Assembly (NCBI RefSeq): GCF_020026455.1
Contig: NZ_JAHHQJ010000018.1
Coordinates: 7,414 to 71,413 of the forward strand
Length of the DNA: 64,000 nt
Direction: 5' to 3'
From: Alistipes sp.
GTDB lineage: Bacteria; Bacteroidota; Bacteroidia; Bacteroidales; Rikenellaceae
Shown in pieces: positions 26,627 to 35,665 of this stretch (position 1 is the stretch's first letter; every line of letters starts with the position of its first letter). Made by a program: the position numbers and the translations under genes. The notes beneath the pieces are model-generated. The model saw nothing but the letters and a program-made list of their open reading frames with translations, was not told the origin of the DNA and ran no database searches.

Positions 26627-26634
26627 CAAATATA
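26627..26634 (-). promoter_or_regulatory. -7 box of the met leader transcript
   Basis: TATATTTG on the minus strand matches TAnnTTTG and lies 24 nt upstream of the leader peptide start. Transcription would begin just before the leader frame. Confidence 0.6.
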
Positions 26635-26986
26635 GAAATTTTTTTCGGAAATCCCCTTTTCGGTTCGGAATTTTGATTTTGGCGAAGCGATTGTCGCGAA
26701 GGCCCTGCATCGCCTGTTTGGCGGCGAGCCTGCCCTTCCCGTCTTTCACGCCCTCCGATTCCGGGCGGAAGTTTTGCTCCGTCCCTGTACCGGGAACGGC
26801 CTGTTCCGGCCGGAAGTCCCGCCCTGCCTCTGCGGCGCCACCCTCTTTGCCGCCCACCTCGTCACCCTCCTCACTGTCCACCTCGCTGTCCTCCTCGCCC
26901 GTCCCGTCCGGGGGCAGGTTCCTTTCCGGGCATGAAAAAGCCCCGCAGTTAAACTGCGGGGCTCTTTCATGCGGAGCGCGTGCATC
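26635..26986. repeat. Intergenic region with purine/pyrimidine low-complexity repeat
   Basis: No gene is credible here. Around 26833-26903 the minus strand contains degenerate units like GCGAGGAGGACA and GCGAGGTGGACA, related to the repeats at 1009-1162. The tetR terminator lies at 26931-26971. Confidence 0.55.
26931..26971. terminator. Terminator of the leftward RND efflux operon
   Basis: A stem AGCCCCGCAG / CTGCGGGGCT with a TTAAA loop, flanked by A- and T-runs, lies just downstream of the tetR stop. Confidence 0.88.
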
Positions 26987-27568
26987 TCACGGTTTGCTGT
27001 CAATCAGCTCGATGCCCTTCCGGGTTGCCGCGCCGCGGAGTATCGTTCGGCAGAAGAGCCGGAGTTCCTCGCGGACCGTGCCGTTCAGACGCAGGTCGAG
27101 GATCGTGCTCATCAACTGATCGGCAAATGCCGGGGCGTCGATTTCGGGCAGTAGAAGCTCTTCCTGACGGCACGTTTCGAGGTAGTCGGTCAACTCCCTG
27201 CGCCAGAATTCCCGGTGTTCGTCGTAGTGTTCCGCGAAGATGATCTTGCGGCTGATGTCCGACAGGAAACTGTGGTCCACCGTGTAGAGGTTGTCGATGT
27301 ATTCATTCGCCAGCCGGAGGACCTTTTGCAGCGTATCGCCGCCGCGCCGTTTGCGGCAGGCGACGATGCGTTCCTGCTGCTGGAGGCTCATGGCGTCGAG
27401 GCATGCGCTCACAAGGTCATTCTTGTCGGTGAACATTTCGTACAGGGTGCGTTTCGAGATTCCCAGCGTCTGCACGATCTCATCGACCCGGACGGCACGG
27501 ATGCCGTTCCGGGCGATAAGCTCCTGCGTAGCGTGGATGATCTCTTCTTTGGTCACTCCCCGTTTCAT
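26987..27568 (-). CDS. TetR/AcrR family transcriptional regulator
   Basis: The 193-residue protein starts with a TetR DNA-binding region: helix-turn-helix residues about 25-45, ALVRVDEI-like RAVRVDEIVQTLGISKRTLYEMF, the family signature. The remaining helical part would bind an inducer. Its ATG overlaps the stop of the outer-membrane efflux gene (TAATG), so it is the last gene of the efflux operon, an unusual place for the repressor. It probably represses that operon, although the operator was not identified. Confidence 0.9.
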   Translation of the reverse strand: MKRGVTKEEIIHATQELIARNGIRAVRVDEIVQTLGISKRTLYEMFTDKNDLVSACLDAMSLQQQERIVACRKRRGGDTLQKVLRLANEYIDNLYTVDHSFLSDISRKIIFAEHYDEHREFWRRELTDYLETCRQEELLLPEIDAPAFADQLMSTILDLRLNGTVREELRLFCRTILRGAATRKGIELIDSKP

Positions 27569-28938
27569 TATTTTTCCTCCGTAATGTCACGTCCTCCGCC
27601 GAGAGCCTGGTAGAGGTTCACGGTTCCCTGGATTTCGTCGAAACGGTCCGCGATCTGTGACAGTTGTGCCGCAAGCAGCGACTGCTGTGCCGTCAGCACC
27701 TCGAGGTAGGTCGTCGAGCCGTGCTGCATCAGCAGTTCGGTCGACTCCACGGCGCGCTCCAGTGCTTCGATCTGCCGCACGCGGAGATCGGTCTTGGCAC
27801 GGGCCGACTGGCATTGGGTGAGGGCATTGTTGACCTCGGCACCCGCATTGAGCAACGTCTGCTGGAATGCGAGCTTCGCCTCCTCCTGCTGCGCCTTGGC
27901 GATCTTCACGCGGGCACGGTTGGCATTGGCGTTGAAGATCGGCTGCAGGAGCGATCCTACGGCGTTCCAGATCAGCTTGCCGGGATTGACGATATAGGCC
28001 CCGCCGTTGTTGGTCCAGCCCAGCGTACCGCTCAGCGTGATCGAGGGATAGAGCGACGAACGGGCACTTGCCGTGGCGTAGTAGGACTGGATGAGCGAAT
28101 ACTCGGCCGAACGTACGTCGGGACGGTTCGAAAGCATCTGCAGAGGTACGCCGACCGCCAGGTCGTCGGGCAGCTGCTGGTTGTCGAGACGTCCGCGCGC
28201 GATGGTGTGCGGAACCTCTCCCAGCAGCGAGCAGAGCGAGTTTTCGATCTGCGTACGCTGGTGGCCCAGGTCGTGCAGCGAAGCCTCGATGGTCAGCGTG
28301 TTGGCCTCGTACTGGGCCACTCCGGCCTCGTTGGCATAGCCCGCCTCCTTCAGGGCGCGCATCGCCTCGACGCTCTGGCGCCATTTGGCGGCCGTCTCTT
28401 CCGTCACCTCATACTGGTTGTCGAGCATCAGCAGCGTGTAGTAGAGATTGGCCACACCCGAGATCAGCTGTGTCTTCACGGCCTGCTCATACTCCCTGCT
28501 CTGGGCGTAGAGCGCCTTGGCCCTGCGCTTGGCGTTGGTCAGTCCGTTGAAGATGTCGATCTGCCAACTGGCCGCCACGGGAATCGAATAGATTTTCGTC
28601 GTCGGGGCGCCGTCGAAGCTGCTCAAGCTGCCCTGCGGGGCGAAGTTGAACGACGGCAGGTAGGCCAGACGCGCCGATTTAAGCGTGGCCTCGGCCTCCT
28701 TCACACGCCAGCCTGCCGACTGCAGGTCGGTGTTGTTCTCCAGTGCAAGCGCGATGAGCGCCTGCAACTGGGGATCGGTGAACATTTCCTGCCAGCGGAT
28801 GTCGCCCAGGGTGGTCGTATCGGCGGTCTCGGCCGATCCGTAGAGCCCTGCGGTCGTCACCTCGGGACGGGTGTAGGGTTTGTAGATGCCGCAGCCGGTC
28901 AGCGCCGCTGCAGCGCATATAATCAGGATCTTTTTCAT
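27568..28938 (-). CDS. TolC/NodT-type outer membrane efflux lipoprotein
   Basis: This 456-residue protein has a lipoprotein signal (MKKILIICAAAALTGCG) and two outer membrane efflux protein domains, each with long helices (AQYEANTLTIEASLHDLGHQ; QQEEAKLAFQQTLLNAGAEV) that build the TolC-like trans-periplasmic barrel. The LLGEVPHTIARG and VPLQMLSNRPDVRSAEY motifs are typical of the NodT subfamily. It follows the RND pump gene after 3 nt and completes a tripartite exporter. Confidence 0.92.
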   Translation of the reverse strand: MKKILIICAAAALTGCGIYKPYTRPEVTTAGLYGSAETADTTTLGDIRWQEMFTDPQLQALIALALENNTDLQSAGWRVKEAEATLKSARLAYLPSFNFAPQGSLSSFDGAPTTKIYSIPVAASWQIDIFNGLTNAKRRAKALYAQSREYEQAVKTQLISGVANLYYTLLMLDNQYEVTEETAAKWRQSVEAMRALKEAGYANEAGVAQYEANTLTIEASLHDLGHQRTQIENSLCSLLGEVPHTIARGRLDNQQLPDDLAVGVPLQMLSNRPDVRSAEYSLIQSYYATASARSSLYPSITLSGTLGWTNNGGAYIVNPGKLIWNAVGSLLQPIFNANANRARVKIAKAQQEEAKLAFQQTLLNAGAEVNNALTQCQSARAKTDLRVRQIEALERAVESTELLMQHGSTTYLEVLTAQQSLLAAQLSQIADRFDEIQGTVNLYQALGGGRDITEEK

Positions 28939-28941
28939 GTC

Positions 28942-31900
28942 TTACTCCTCCTCTTTCTCGTTTTTACACTCTTCCAGTTCGGCGCGTACGGACCACTGCG
29001 GATCGGGATCGAATTCCAGGGGCTTGACTTTCTCCTGCAACGTCTGGAAGACGATGAACAGCGTCGGCACAAGGAACAGCAGCGCCAGCGTACCTACGAT
29101 CATACCGCCGATGACACCCGCACCGAGGGTCGAGTTGCCGTTTGCGCCTACGCCGTGCGCGAGCACCAGCGGGATCATACCGAACACGCAGGTGAGGACG
29201 GTCATCAGAATAGGACGCAGACGGGCTTTGGCGGCTGATACGGCGGCCTGCGAGAGACTCATGCCTGCGGCGCGACGGTCGGCGGCGTACTCCGTGATCA
29301 GGATGGCCGTTTTCGACAACAGACCGATCAGCATGATGATACCCGTCTGGAGGTAGATGTTGTTCTCCATGCCCATCATCTTGGCCAACAGGAACGAACC
29401 CATCAGACCGCACGGAACCGACAGGATGACGGCGAACGGAATGAGGAAGCTCTCGTACAGGGCGCTCAGGATGAGGTAGATGAGCAGGATACAGATACCG
29501 AAGATGATGATGGTGTTGCTGCCCGTCTGGGCCTCTTCACGCGTGATGCCGTCGAACTCGTAGCCGTAGCCCTTCGGCAGGACCTGTGCGGCGACCTGCT
29601 CGATGGCCCGGATGGCGTCACCCGACGAATAACCGTCGGCGGCCGTACCGTTCACGGCGATCGAATTGTACATGTTGAAGCGGTTCAGCACCTCGGAGCT
29701 GTAAACCCTCTTCAGGTTCACGAACTGACCCAGGGGCGCCATTTCGCCGCGGCTCGTGCGCACGTAGACGTTGTTGAGCGACTCGGTGTCGAGACGGTAT
29801 TTCGGATCGGCCTGCATCGTCACGTAGTACATTTTCGAGAATCGGTTGATGTTCGAAATGTACTGGCCGCCGTAGTACCCTGCCAGCGTCGAGAGGAGTG
29901 AGGTCGGCGATATGCCGGCACGCTTGGCCTTCGCAGCGTCGATGTCCACCAGATACTGCGGGAAGTTGATGTTGAAGGTCGAGTATGCACGGGCGATCTC
30001 CGGACGCTGGTTCAGCGCGCCGATGAACTGCTGGTAAATGGCATAGAAGTCGGTCAGGTTGCCGCCGGTCTTGTCCTGCAGGTGCATGGAGAAACCGGTC
30101 GAGGTACCGTAACCCGAGATCATGGGCGGCGCCACGGCGAAGATCTGTGCGTCCTTGATGTCGGCGGTGCGGCCGTAGACCTGACGGATGATGGCGTTCA
30201 CGTTGTCCTCCTTGTTCGGGCGCTCGTCCCAGTCCTTGAGTTTGATGATGGCCATACCGTACGACGATCCCTGTCCGGCAATCATACCGTAACCGGCCAC
30301 CTGCATGTAGTCGCGGATCTGCGGAATGCCGTCGATGCGCTGTGCAACCTGCTCCATGACCTTGTGGCTCTCGGCCAGCGAGGAACCCGGAGCCGTGGTG
30401 ACGTTGACCATGATCGTACCCTGGTCCTCGTCGGGGACCAGACCCGTCTTGGTGGAGTTCATCAGCAGCACCAGCACCACGATGCTCAGACCGAGCGTCG
30501 ACCACATCAGCCACTTGTGCTTGATGAAGAGCATCACGCCGTGCTTGTACTTGTTGACCAGGGCACCGAATGCCGTGTTGAAGGCCTTGCGGAAACGTGC
30601 CGCGAAGTTGTCGCGCATCTCGCCGTTCTCGTCGAGATACGGTTTCAGGATGATGGCGCAGAGAGCCGGAGACAGCGTCAGGGCGTTGACGGCCGAAAGA
30701 CCCACGGCCACAGCCATCGTGATACCGAACTGTGTGTAGAAGACACCCGACGTTCCGCCCATCATGGCGACGGGGATGAACACGGCCATGAAGACCAGCG
30801 TCGAGGTCACGATGGCCGACGTGATGCCCGACATGGCGTCGATGGTCGCCATGTAGGACGATTTGTAGCCTGTGTCGAAGCGGGCCTGCACGGCTTCGAC
30901 GACGATGATGGCGTCATCGACGACCGTACCGATGGCAAGAACCAGGGCGAAGAGGGTCAGCAGGTTGATCGAGAACCCTGCTAATGCGAGGAAACTGAAG
31001 GTTCCGATCAGCGCCACGAGGATCGACACCGTGGGAACGAGCGTCGAGCGGATGTCCTGCAGGAAGAGGTAGACGACCAGGATCACGAGGAGAATGGCCT
31101 CGAACAGGGTCTTGATCACCTCTTTCATCGAGGCGTACAGGAAGTCGTTCACACTCTGGAGGTGTGCGATGGCGATTCCCTTCGGCAGTTCGGTCTGCAG
31201 TTCGTCGAGCATGTCGTTGATTTCGTTCACGACCTGCGTGGCGTTCGATCCGGCGGTCTGGAAAATCATCGTGCTGACGCCCGGATGTCCGTTGGTGTAA
31301 CCCTTGTAGGCATAGGATTCGCTGCCCAGTTCGATGTCGGCGATATCCTTCAGACGCAGGAGCGTGCCGTCGGGTTTGGCGAGCAGCACGATTTCGCCGA
31401 ACTCTTCGGGAGTCTGGTGGCGTCCGCGGTATTTCATCGTGTACTGGAAGGTGTTCTGGGAGTTTTCGCCCAGCGTACCGGTCGCCGATTCGATGTTCTG
31501 CTCGGCCAGTGCCGCCGTCACGTCCGACGGGATGAGTTTGTACTGGGCCATTATGTCGGGCTTCAGCCAGACGCGCATCGAGTATTCAGCGCCGAGGGTG
31601 AATACGTCGCCGACGCCGCGGATACGCTGGATACGCGGCTCGACATTGATCTTCAGGTAGTTCGACAGGAATGTCTCGTCGTAGGATTCATCGGGGCTGT
31701 AGAGCGAGAAGATCTTGACCATCGAGGTTTGTCGCTTCATGGTCGTCACACCGATCTGGGTGACTTCGGGAGGCAACTGACCGGTTGCGCGCGAGACTTT
31801 GTTCTGCACGTTGACGGCCGCCATGTCGGCGTTGGTTCCCTGGCGGAAGAAGATCGTCACGGAGGCGCTTCCGACGGCTGCGCTGGAGGTCATGTAGGTC

Positions 31901-32127
31901 ATGTTCTCCACACCGTTGATGGCCTGTTCGAGCGGTACGATGACCGACTTCTGGATCGTTTCGGCACTGGCGCCCGGGTAGACGGCACGCACCATGACCG
32001 TCGGGGGTGCGATGTCGGGATACTGCTCGACGGGCAGCGTCGCCAGACCGATCAGACCGGCGATTACGATTACGATGGATATGACCGACGCCAATACGGG
32101 TCGTTCTATGAAATGCTTGAGTGTCAT
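28942..32127 (-). CDS. RND efflux permease, HAE1 (AcrB/MexB) type
   Basis: The 1061-residue inner-membrane pump has twelve predicted membrane segments and two large periplasmic loops. The TM4 proton-relay motif is visible in GTVVDDAIIVVEAV. The N-terminus (FIERPVLASVISIVIVIAGL, YPDIAPPTVMVRAVYPGAS) is standard for AcrB-like drug and detergent pumps. It works with the adaptor encoded 3 nt upstream and the TolC-like protein downstream to expel hydrophobic compounds, in the gut perhaps bile acids (inference). Confidence 0.95.
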   Translation of the reverse strand: MTLKHFIERPVLASVISIVIVIAGLIGLATLPVEQYPDIAPPTVMVRAVYPGASAETIQKSVIVPLEQAINGVENMTYMTSSAAVGSASVTIFFRQGTNADMAAVNVQNKVSRATGQLPPEVTQIGVTTMKRQTSMVKIFSLYSPDESYDETFLSNYLKINVEPRIQRIRGVGDVFTLGAEYSMRVWLKPDIMAQYKLIPSDVTAALAEQNIESATGTLGENSQNTFQYTMKYRGRHQTPEEFGEIVLLAKPDGTLLRLKDIADIELGSESYAYKGYTNGHPGVSTMIFQTAGSNATQVVNEINDMLDELQTELPKGIAIAHLQSVNDFLYASMKEVIKTLFEAILLVILVVYLFLQDIRSTLVPTVSILVALIGTFSFLALAGFSINLLTLFALVLAIGTVVDDAIIVVEAVQARFDTGYKSSYMATIDAMSGITSAIVTSTLVFMAVFIPVAMMGGTSGVFYTQFGITMAVAVGLSAVNALTLSPALCAIILKPYLDENGEMRDNFAARFRKAFNTAFGALVNKYKHGVMLFIKHKWLMWSTLGLSIVVLVLLMNSTKTGLVPDEDQGTIMVNVTTAPGSSLAESHKVMEQVAQRIDGIPQIRDYMQVAGYGMIAGQGSSYGMAIIKLKDWDERPNKEDNVNAIIRQVYGRTADIKDAQIFAVAPPMISGYGTSTGFSMHLQDKTGGNLTDFYAIYQQFIGALNQRPEIARAYSTFNINFPQYLVDIDAAKAKRAGISPTSLLSTLAGYYGGQYISNINRFSKMYYVTMQADPKYRLDTESLNNVYVRTSRGEMAPLGQFVNLKRVYSSEVLNRFNMYNSIAVNGTAADGYSSGDAIRAIEQVAAQVLPKGYGYEFDGITREEAQTGSNTIIIFGICILLIYLILSALYESFLIPFAVILSVPCGLMGSFLLAKMMGMENNIYLQTGIIMLIGLLSKTAILITEYAADRRAAGMSLSQAAVSAAKARLRPILMTVLTCVFGMIPLVLAHGVGANGNSTLGAGVIGGMIVGTLALLFLVPTLFIVFQTLQEKVKPLEFDPDPQWSVRAELEECKNEKEEE

Positions 32128-32130
32128 GGG

Positions 32131-33351
32131 TTATTCCTCCTTCTCGGTTTGGGTTTGAGCGGCAGGCTCGGCAGTTGCGGGCTCTTCGGCTGCAGGCTCG
32201 GCGGTTGCAGGCTCTTTGGGAGCGGGAGCTGCGGCAGCGGCTGCTGCGGCCTGTCCCTTCGGAACGATGGGTGTGCCTTCGCGCAGCAGACCCACGCCTT
32301 CGGCAACGATCACGTCGCCCGGCACGAGACCCGTGCGTGCGATATATTCGCGGCCGTTCGAGATTTTCTCGACGTCGATGATCGCCGAAACGGCCTTGCC
32401 GTCGATCACTTTATATACATAGACTTTGTCCTGAAGTTCGAATGTTGCGGCCTGCGGAACGGCGATGCAATCCTTGTAGATGCTGGGCAGGATGATGTTG
32501 CCTGCGCCGCCGCTGTGCAGCAGTCCGTTGGGGTTGGGGAACGCCGCGCGCAGCGACACGCTGCCCGTCGAGGAGTCGATGACGCCGCTGATCGACTCCA
32601 CGCGGCCCGTCTGGTCGTAGGTCGAGCCGTCGCTGAGACGCAGCTGTACGCCCGGCATGCTCTTGAGCGTCTCGGCGATCGAGCCGTACTGGCGCGTCAG
32701 GGCTAGGAGCTGGTTTTCGGTCATCGAGAAGTACACGTACATCTCCGAGTTGTCCGACACGGTGGTCAGCGGCTGGGGGATCGAAGCGCTCACCAGTGCG
32801 CCGACACGGTAGGGCAAGGTTCCCACCACGCCGTCGGTCGGGGCCTTTACGACCGTGTAGGAGAGGTTGTTGGCGGCGTTCACGCGCTGCGCCTCGGCCA
32901 GAGCGAGCTGCGCCTTGGCCGTCAGCAGGTTGTTGTTGGCCGTCGAGAGGTCGAACTGCGAAACAACATTGCGGGCGAAGAGCTCCTTCTTGCTGTCGTA
33001 GGTGAGCTGCGCGGTGGCTACACCGGCTTTTGCGGCTTCGACATTGGCCTCGGCGGTTTGCAGGGCGGCTTTGTAGGGGACCTGGTCGATGATGAAAAGG
33101 GTCTGTCCTTGGGCCACTTTCTGACCTTCGCTGACGCAGAGCTGCGAGATCGTTCCCGAGACCTGCGGATAGATCGAGATGTCCTGACGGCCGCGGATCG
33201 TCGCCGAGTAGTTGCTCGGAATCTCCCGGTCGGAGGTGGCGATGGTCATTACGGCGTATTCGCCGGGGCCCATTGTCGTCGGGGCCTGTTTGCATCCGAC
33301 GGCAGCCATGCAGCATGCCAAAACGGCAGCTTTTACAAATGTTTGCTTCAT
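32131..33351 (-). CDS. RND efflux periplasmic adaptor (HlyD/AcrA family)
   Basis: I start at ATG 33351 (MKQTFVKAA) because a GGAAG Shine-Dalgarno-like stretch lies just before it; the frame opens upstream only with a GTG. The 406-residue lipoprotein (lipobox MAAVGC) has the half-lipoyl motif VSGTISQLCVSEGQKVAQGQ, an alpha-helical hairpin and beta-barrel domains of AcrA. The last 40 residues are a low-complexity Ala/Pro/Glu tail (EPATAEPAAEEPATAEPAA) unlike the family core. First gene of the operon. Confidence 0.92.
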   Translation of the reverse strand: MKQTFVKAAVLACCMAAVGCKQAPTTMGPGEYAVMTIATSDREIPSNYSATIRGRQDISIYPQVSGTISQLCVSEGQKVAQGQTLFIIDQVPYKAALQTAEANVEAAKAGVATAQLTYDSKKELFARNVVSQFDLSTANNNLLTAKAQLALAEAQRVNAANNLSYTVVKAPTDGVVGTLPYRVGALVSASIPQPLTTVSDNSEMYVYFSMTENQLLALTRQYGSIAETLKSMPGVQLRLSDGSTYDQTGRVESISGVIDSSTGSVSLRAAFPNPNGLLHSGGAGNIILPSIYKDCIAVPQAATFELQDKVYVYKVIDGKAVSAIIDVEKISNGREYIARTGLVPGDVIVAEGVGLLREGTPIVPKGQAAAAAAAAPAPKEPATAEPAAEEPATAEPAAQTQTEKEE

Positions 33352-33488
33352 AACTTCCACTTGAAATTTACACTAAAAAACTTTTTCAGGTGCAAAAGTA
33401 TTCTAAATTGGGCGCTATTGTTCCATTATATTGCGAACATTATTGGTACTTTTCGGCGCAAAAATGCGATTCTTATTGAAAATTGCAT

Positions 33489-33496
33489 TATTTTTG
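33489..33496 (+). promoter_or_regulatory. -7 box for the AraC-family gene
   Basis: TATTTTTG matches TAnnTTTG and lies 18 nt before the start codon, in the AT-rich divergent intergenic region shared with the efflux operon. Confidence 0.5.
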
Positions 33497-33513
33497 TTCG
33501 AAAAAAGAATTGT

Positions 33514-34362
33514 ATGGCACAAGTCAATCCGCTAATCACCACTTCCGAGGAGCAGTTTGTTGTGGGCGAATCCGATTTCGCCTTTTTCAGCAATTACGCC
33601 AGCCGTGTGGAAGGAGGGGCGATTCTTTTCTGTCGCAGCGGCAGTGCCGACGCCACCGTCAACCAGTACCAGGGGCAGATACGTCGCAATACGATGCTGC
33701 TGCTGCTGCCCGGGTCGGTCTTCATGCTGGCCGACCGCACGGAGGATTTCCGGGCGGCCTACTGCGCTTTTTCGCTGGATCTCTTCTCCGAGGCAGCCTT
33801 CCGGATGGACCCTTCGTTTTTCCACGCCCTGAGCGAGCGTCCGATTGCCCATCCGCCCCAGCGGATCGTCGAGGGGGCTTCGACCTGGCTCCAGATGGCG
33901 ACCTACACCTACCGCGACCGCGGCAACATGTTCCGCAACACGATCATCAAGAACCGCTTGCAGAACCTGCTGCTGGAGAGTTACGACAAGATGCAGCGCT
34001 TCGCCTCCCGGCAGCACTGCATGTCGGAGACGACCACGCGCCAGGCGGAGTTGTTTCAGCGTTTCATCGCTCTGGTTTACGAGCATTGCGCCCAGGAGCG
34101 CGAGGTGGCGTTTTATGCCGACAAGCTCTGCATTTCGACCCGTTATCTGTCGACCATCGTGCGCAGCGTGGCGCACAGTTCAGCCAAGGAGTTCATCGAC
34201 CGTTCGGTGATGCTGGAAATCAAGATGATGCTCCAGTCGACCGACCTTTCGGTGCAGGAGATCGCCTATCGGCTCCGGTTTCCCGACCAGTCCTACTTCG
34301 GGCGTTTTTTCAAGAAGCACGCGGGGATGTCGCCCTCCGAGTACCGCAACAAAAAGAAATAG
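33514..34362 (+). CDS. AraC-family transcriptional regulator
   Basis: The real start is the ATG at 33514 after an AT-rich leader; the frame's upstream extension is a shadow of the adaptor gene. The 282-residue protein has an N-terminal cupin-like sensing region (residues about 15-150) and a C-terminal pair of helix-turn-helix motifs (FYADKLCISTRYLSTIVRS; VQEIAYRLRFPDQSYFGRFF) ending in SPSEYRNKKK, as in AraC/XylS proteins. It is divergent from the RND operon, so it may activate that pump, which also encodes its own TetR regulator. Confidence 0.9.
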   Translation: MAQVNPLITTSEEQFVVGESDFAFFSNYASRVEGGAILFCRSGSADATVNQYQGQIRRNTMLLLLPGSVFMLADRTEDFRAAYCAFSLDLFSEAAFRMDPSFFHALSERPIAHPPQRIVEGASTWLQMATYTYRDRGNMFRNTIIKNRLQNLLLESYDKMQRFASRQHCMSETTTRQAELFQRFIALVYEHCAQEREVAFYADKLCISTRYLSTIVRSVAHSSAKEFIDRSVMLEIKMMLQSTDLSVQEIAYRLRFPDQSYFGRFFKKHAGMSPSEYRNKKK

Positions 34363-34697
34363 TTCTCCGATTTCCGGCTTCGGGCTGCGCGCATGCGCTT
34401 TTCGGACCGCTTTGTGTTCCGGCAGGGCCGAAGACGCATGGCCCCACCCTGCCGCACGCCTTTCGGGGCGTTTGTTTCGGCGACGATCCACCCTTACCGC
34501 ATAATATTCCGGGTCCCGAATACGTTCTTATACAAAGGGGTAGCACGTGCTACCCGGAGAACAACGCCATTCGGTACGCAGCCCCGTGAACGGGCGCCCT
34601 CTGACCGCATCCGCGACCGCTGCGGTGCGCAGATCGGGTGTACCGGCCTGCGGCTGGCGAAGTGTGCACCGAATCGGAAAAATAGAGTCGGGTCATT
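34363..34697. other. Intergenic region with 18-nt palindrome upstream of gpmA
   Basis: No convincing gene is present. A weak hairpin ACGCC/GGCGT (34456-34471) with following TTGTTT may end the AraC transcript. A perfect 18-nt palindrome, GGGTAGCACGTGCTACCC, lies at 34538-34555, about 140 nt before gpmA; it could be an operator or hairpin. Confidence 0.5.
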
Positions 34698-35444
34698 ATG
34701 AAAAAAATTGTTTTGCTCCGCCACGGCGAGAGCGTTTGGAACAGGGAAAACCGGTTCACGGGGTGGACCAATGTGGATTTGAGCGAGAAGGGCGTCGCCG
34801 AGGCCGTCAAAGCCGGGGACACGCTCCGCAAGGAGGGTTTTCATTTCGGCTGCGCCTATACGTCCTGTCTGAAACGGGCCGTGAAGACCCTCGATGTGGT
34901 GCTAGACAGGATGGACCGGGACTGGATTCCGGTGACGAAGAGCTGGCGGCTCAACGAGAAGCACTACGGCATGCTTCAGGGGCTGGACAAGCGCGAGATG
35001 GCCCGAAAATACGGCGACGGGCAGGTGCATGTCTGGCGCCGCAGCTATGACGTGGCCCCCGCGCCGCTTCCGGAGGAGGATCCCCGCAATCCGCGCTTCG
35101 ATCCCCGCTATGCCGGGATTCCCGACGCCGCGCTGCCCCGCACCGAGTCGCTGAAAGACACCGTGGCCCGCACGATGCCCTATTGGGAGTGCGAGATCCT
35201 CCCGGCGCTGGCCCGCCACGATGAGCTGCTGGTGGTGGCCCACGGTAACAGCCTGCGGGGTATCATCAAGAACCTGAAGGGGATTTCGGACGAGGCGATT
35301 TCGGAGTTCAACCTCCCGACCGCCGTGCCCTATGTCTTCGAATTCGACGAGGGGCTGAACTGCGTGAAGGACTATTTTCTGGGCGATCCGGCCGAGATCG
35401 CCTTGCTGATGGAGGCTGTCGCCAACCAGGGCCGGCAGGGCTGA
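34698..35444 (+). CDS. gpmA: 2,3-bisphosphoglycerate-dependent phosphoglycerate mutase
   Basis: The 248-residue glycolytic enzyme interconverts 3- and 2-phosphoglycerate. The phosphohistidine motif VLLRHGESVWNRENRFTGWT begins at residue 5, with catalytic His9; the second conserved histidine is in VVAHGNSLRGIIK. Length and the YASCLKRA-like YTSCLKRAVKTL segment match dPGM. It stands alone between intergenic regions. Confidence 0.95.
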   Translation: MKKIVLLRHGESVWNRENRFTGWTNVDLSEKGVAEAVKAGDTLRKEGFHFGCAYTSCLKRAVKTLDVVLDRMDRDWIPVTKSWRLNEKHYGMLQGLDKREMARKYGDGQVHVWRRSYDVAPAPLPEEDPRNPRFDPRYAGIPDAALPRTESLKDTVARTMPYWECEILPALARHDELLVVAHGNSLRGIIKNLKGISDEAISEFNLPTAVPYVFEFDEGLNCVKDYFLGDPAEIALLMEAVANQGRQG

Positions 35445-35626
35445 TTCCCGGCGGCGTGCCGATGCCGTTTCGCGAGGGGCTGCCGCCTGCCGATCCGTTT
35501 TTTGAACCGGTTCTGTGCCTGTGGCCCGGGACCGGTTTTGCATGCACGGGCCCTTCGCCCGGGCGGCCCTTTTGCCCGATATTTTATTTCCGGCTGGGGC
35601 AATTCGCAAAATGGGCAAAAAACAAC

Positions 35627-35634
35627 TATCTTTG
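35627..35634 (+). promoter_or_regulatory. -7 box for the alkD-fimbrillin-peptidase unit
   Basis: TATCTTTG matches TAnnTTTG, 31 nt before the start codon; a TTCG lies 20 nt upstream. Confidence 0.6.
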
Positions 35635-35665
35635 CACCTTGTTTCGGAACTTGCAAAAACGGCCC

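Noticed and set aside
26415..26640. SAM riboswitch upstream of metY
   Set aside because: The conserved SAM-I or SAM-II core elements are not visible; the leader is instead occupied by a Met/Cys-rich reading frame and a terminator.
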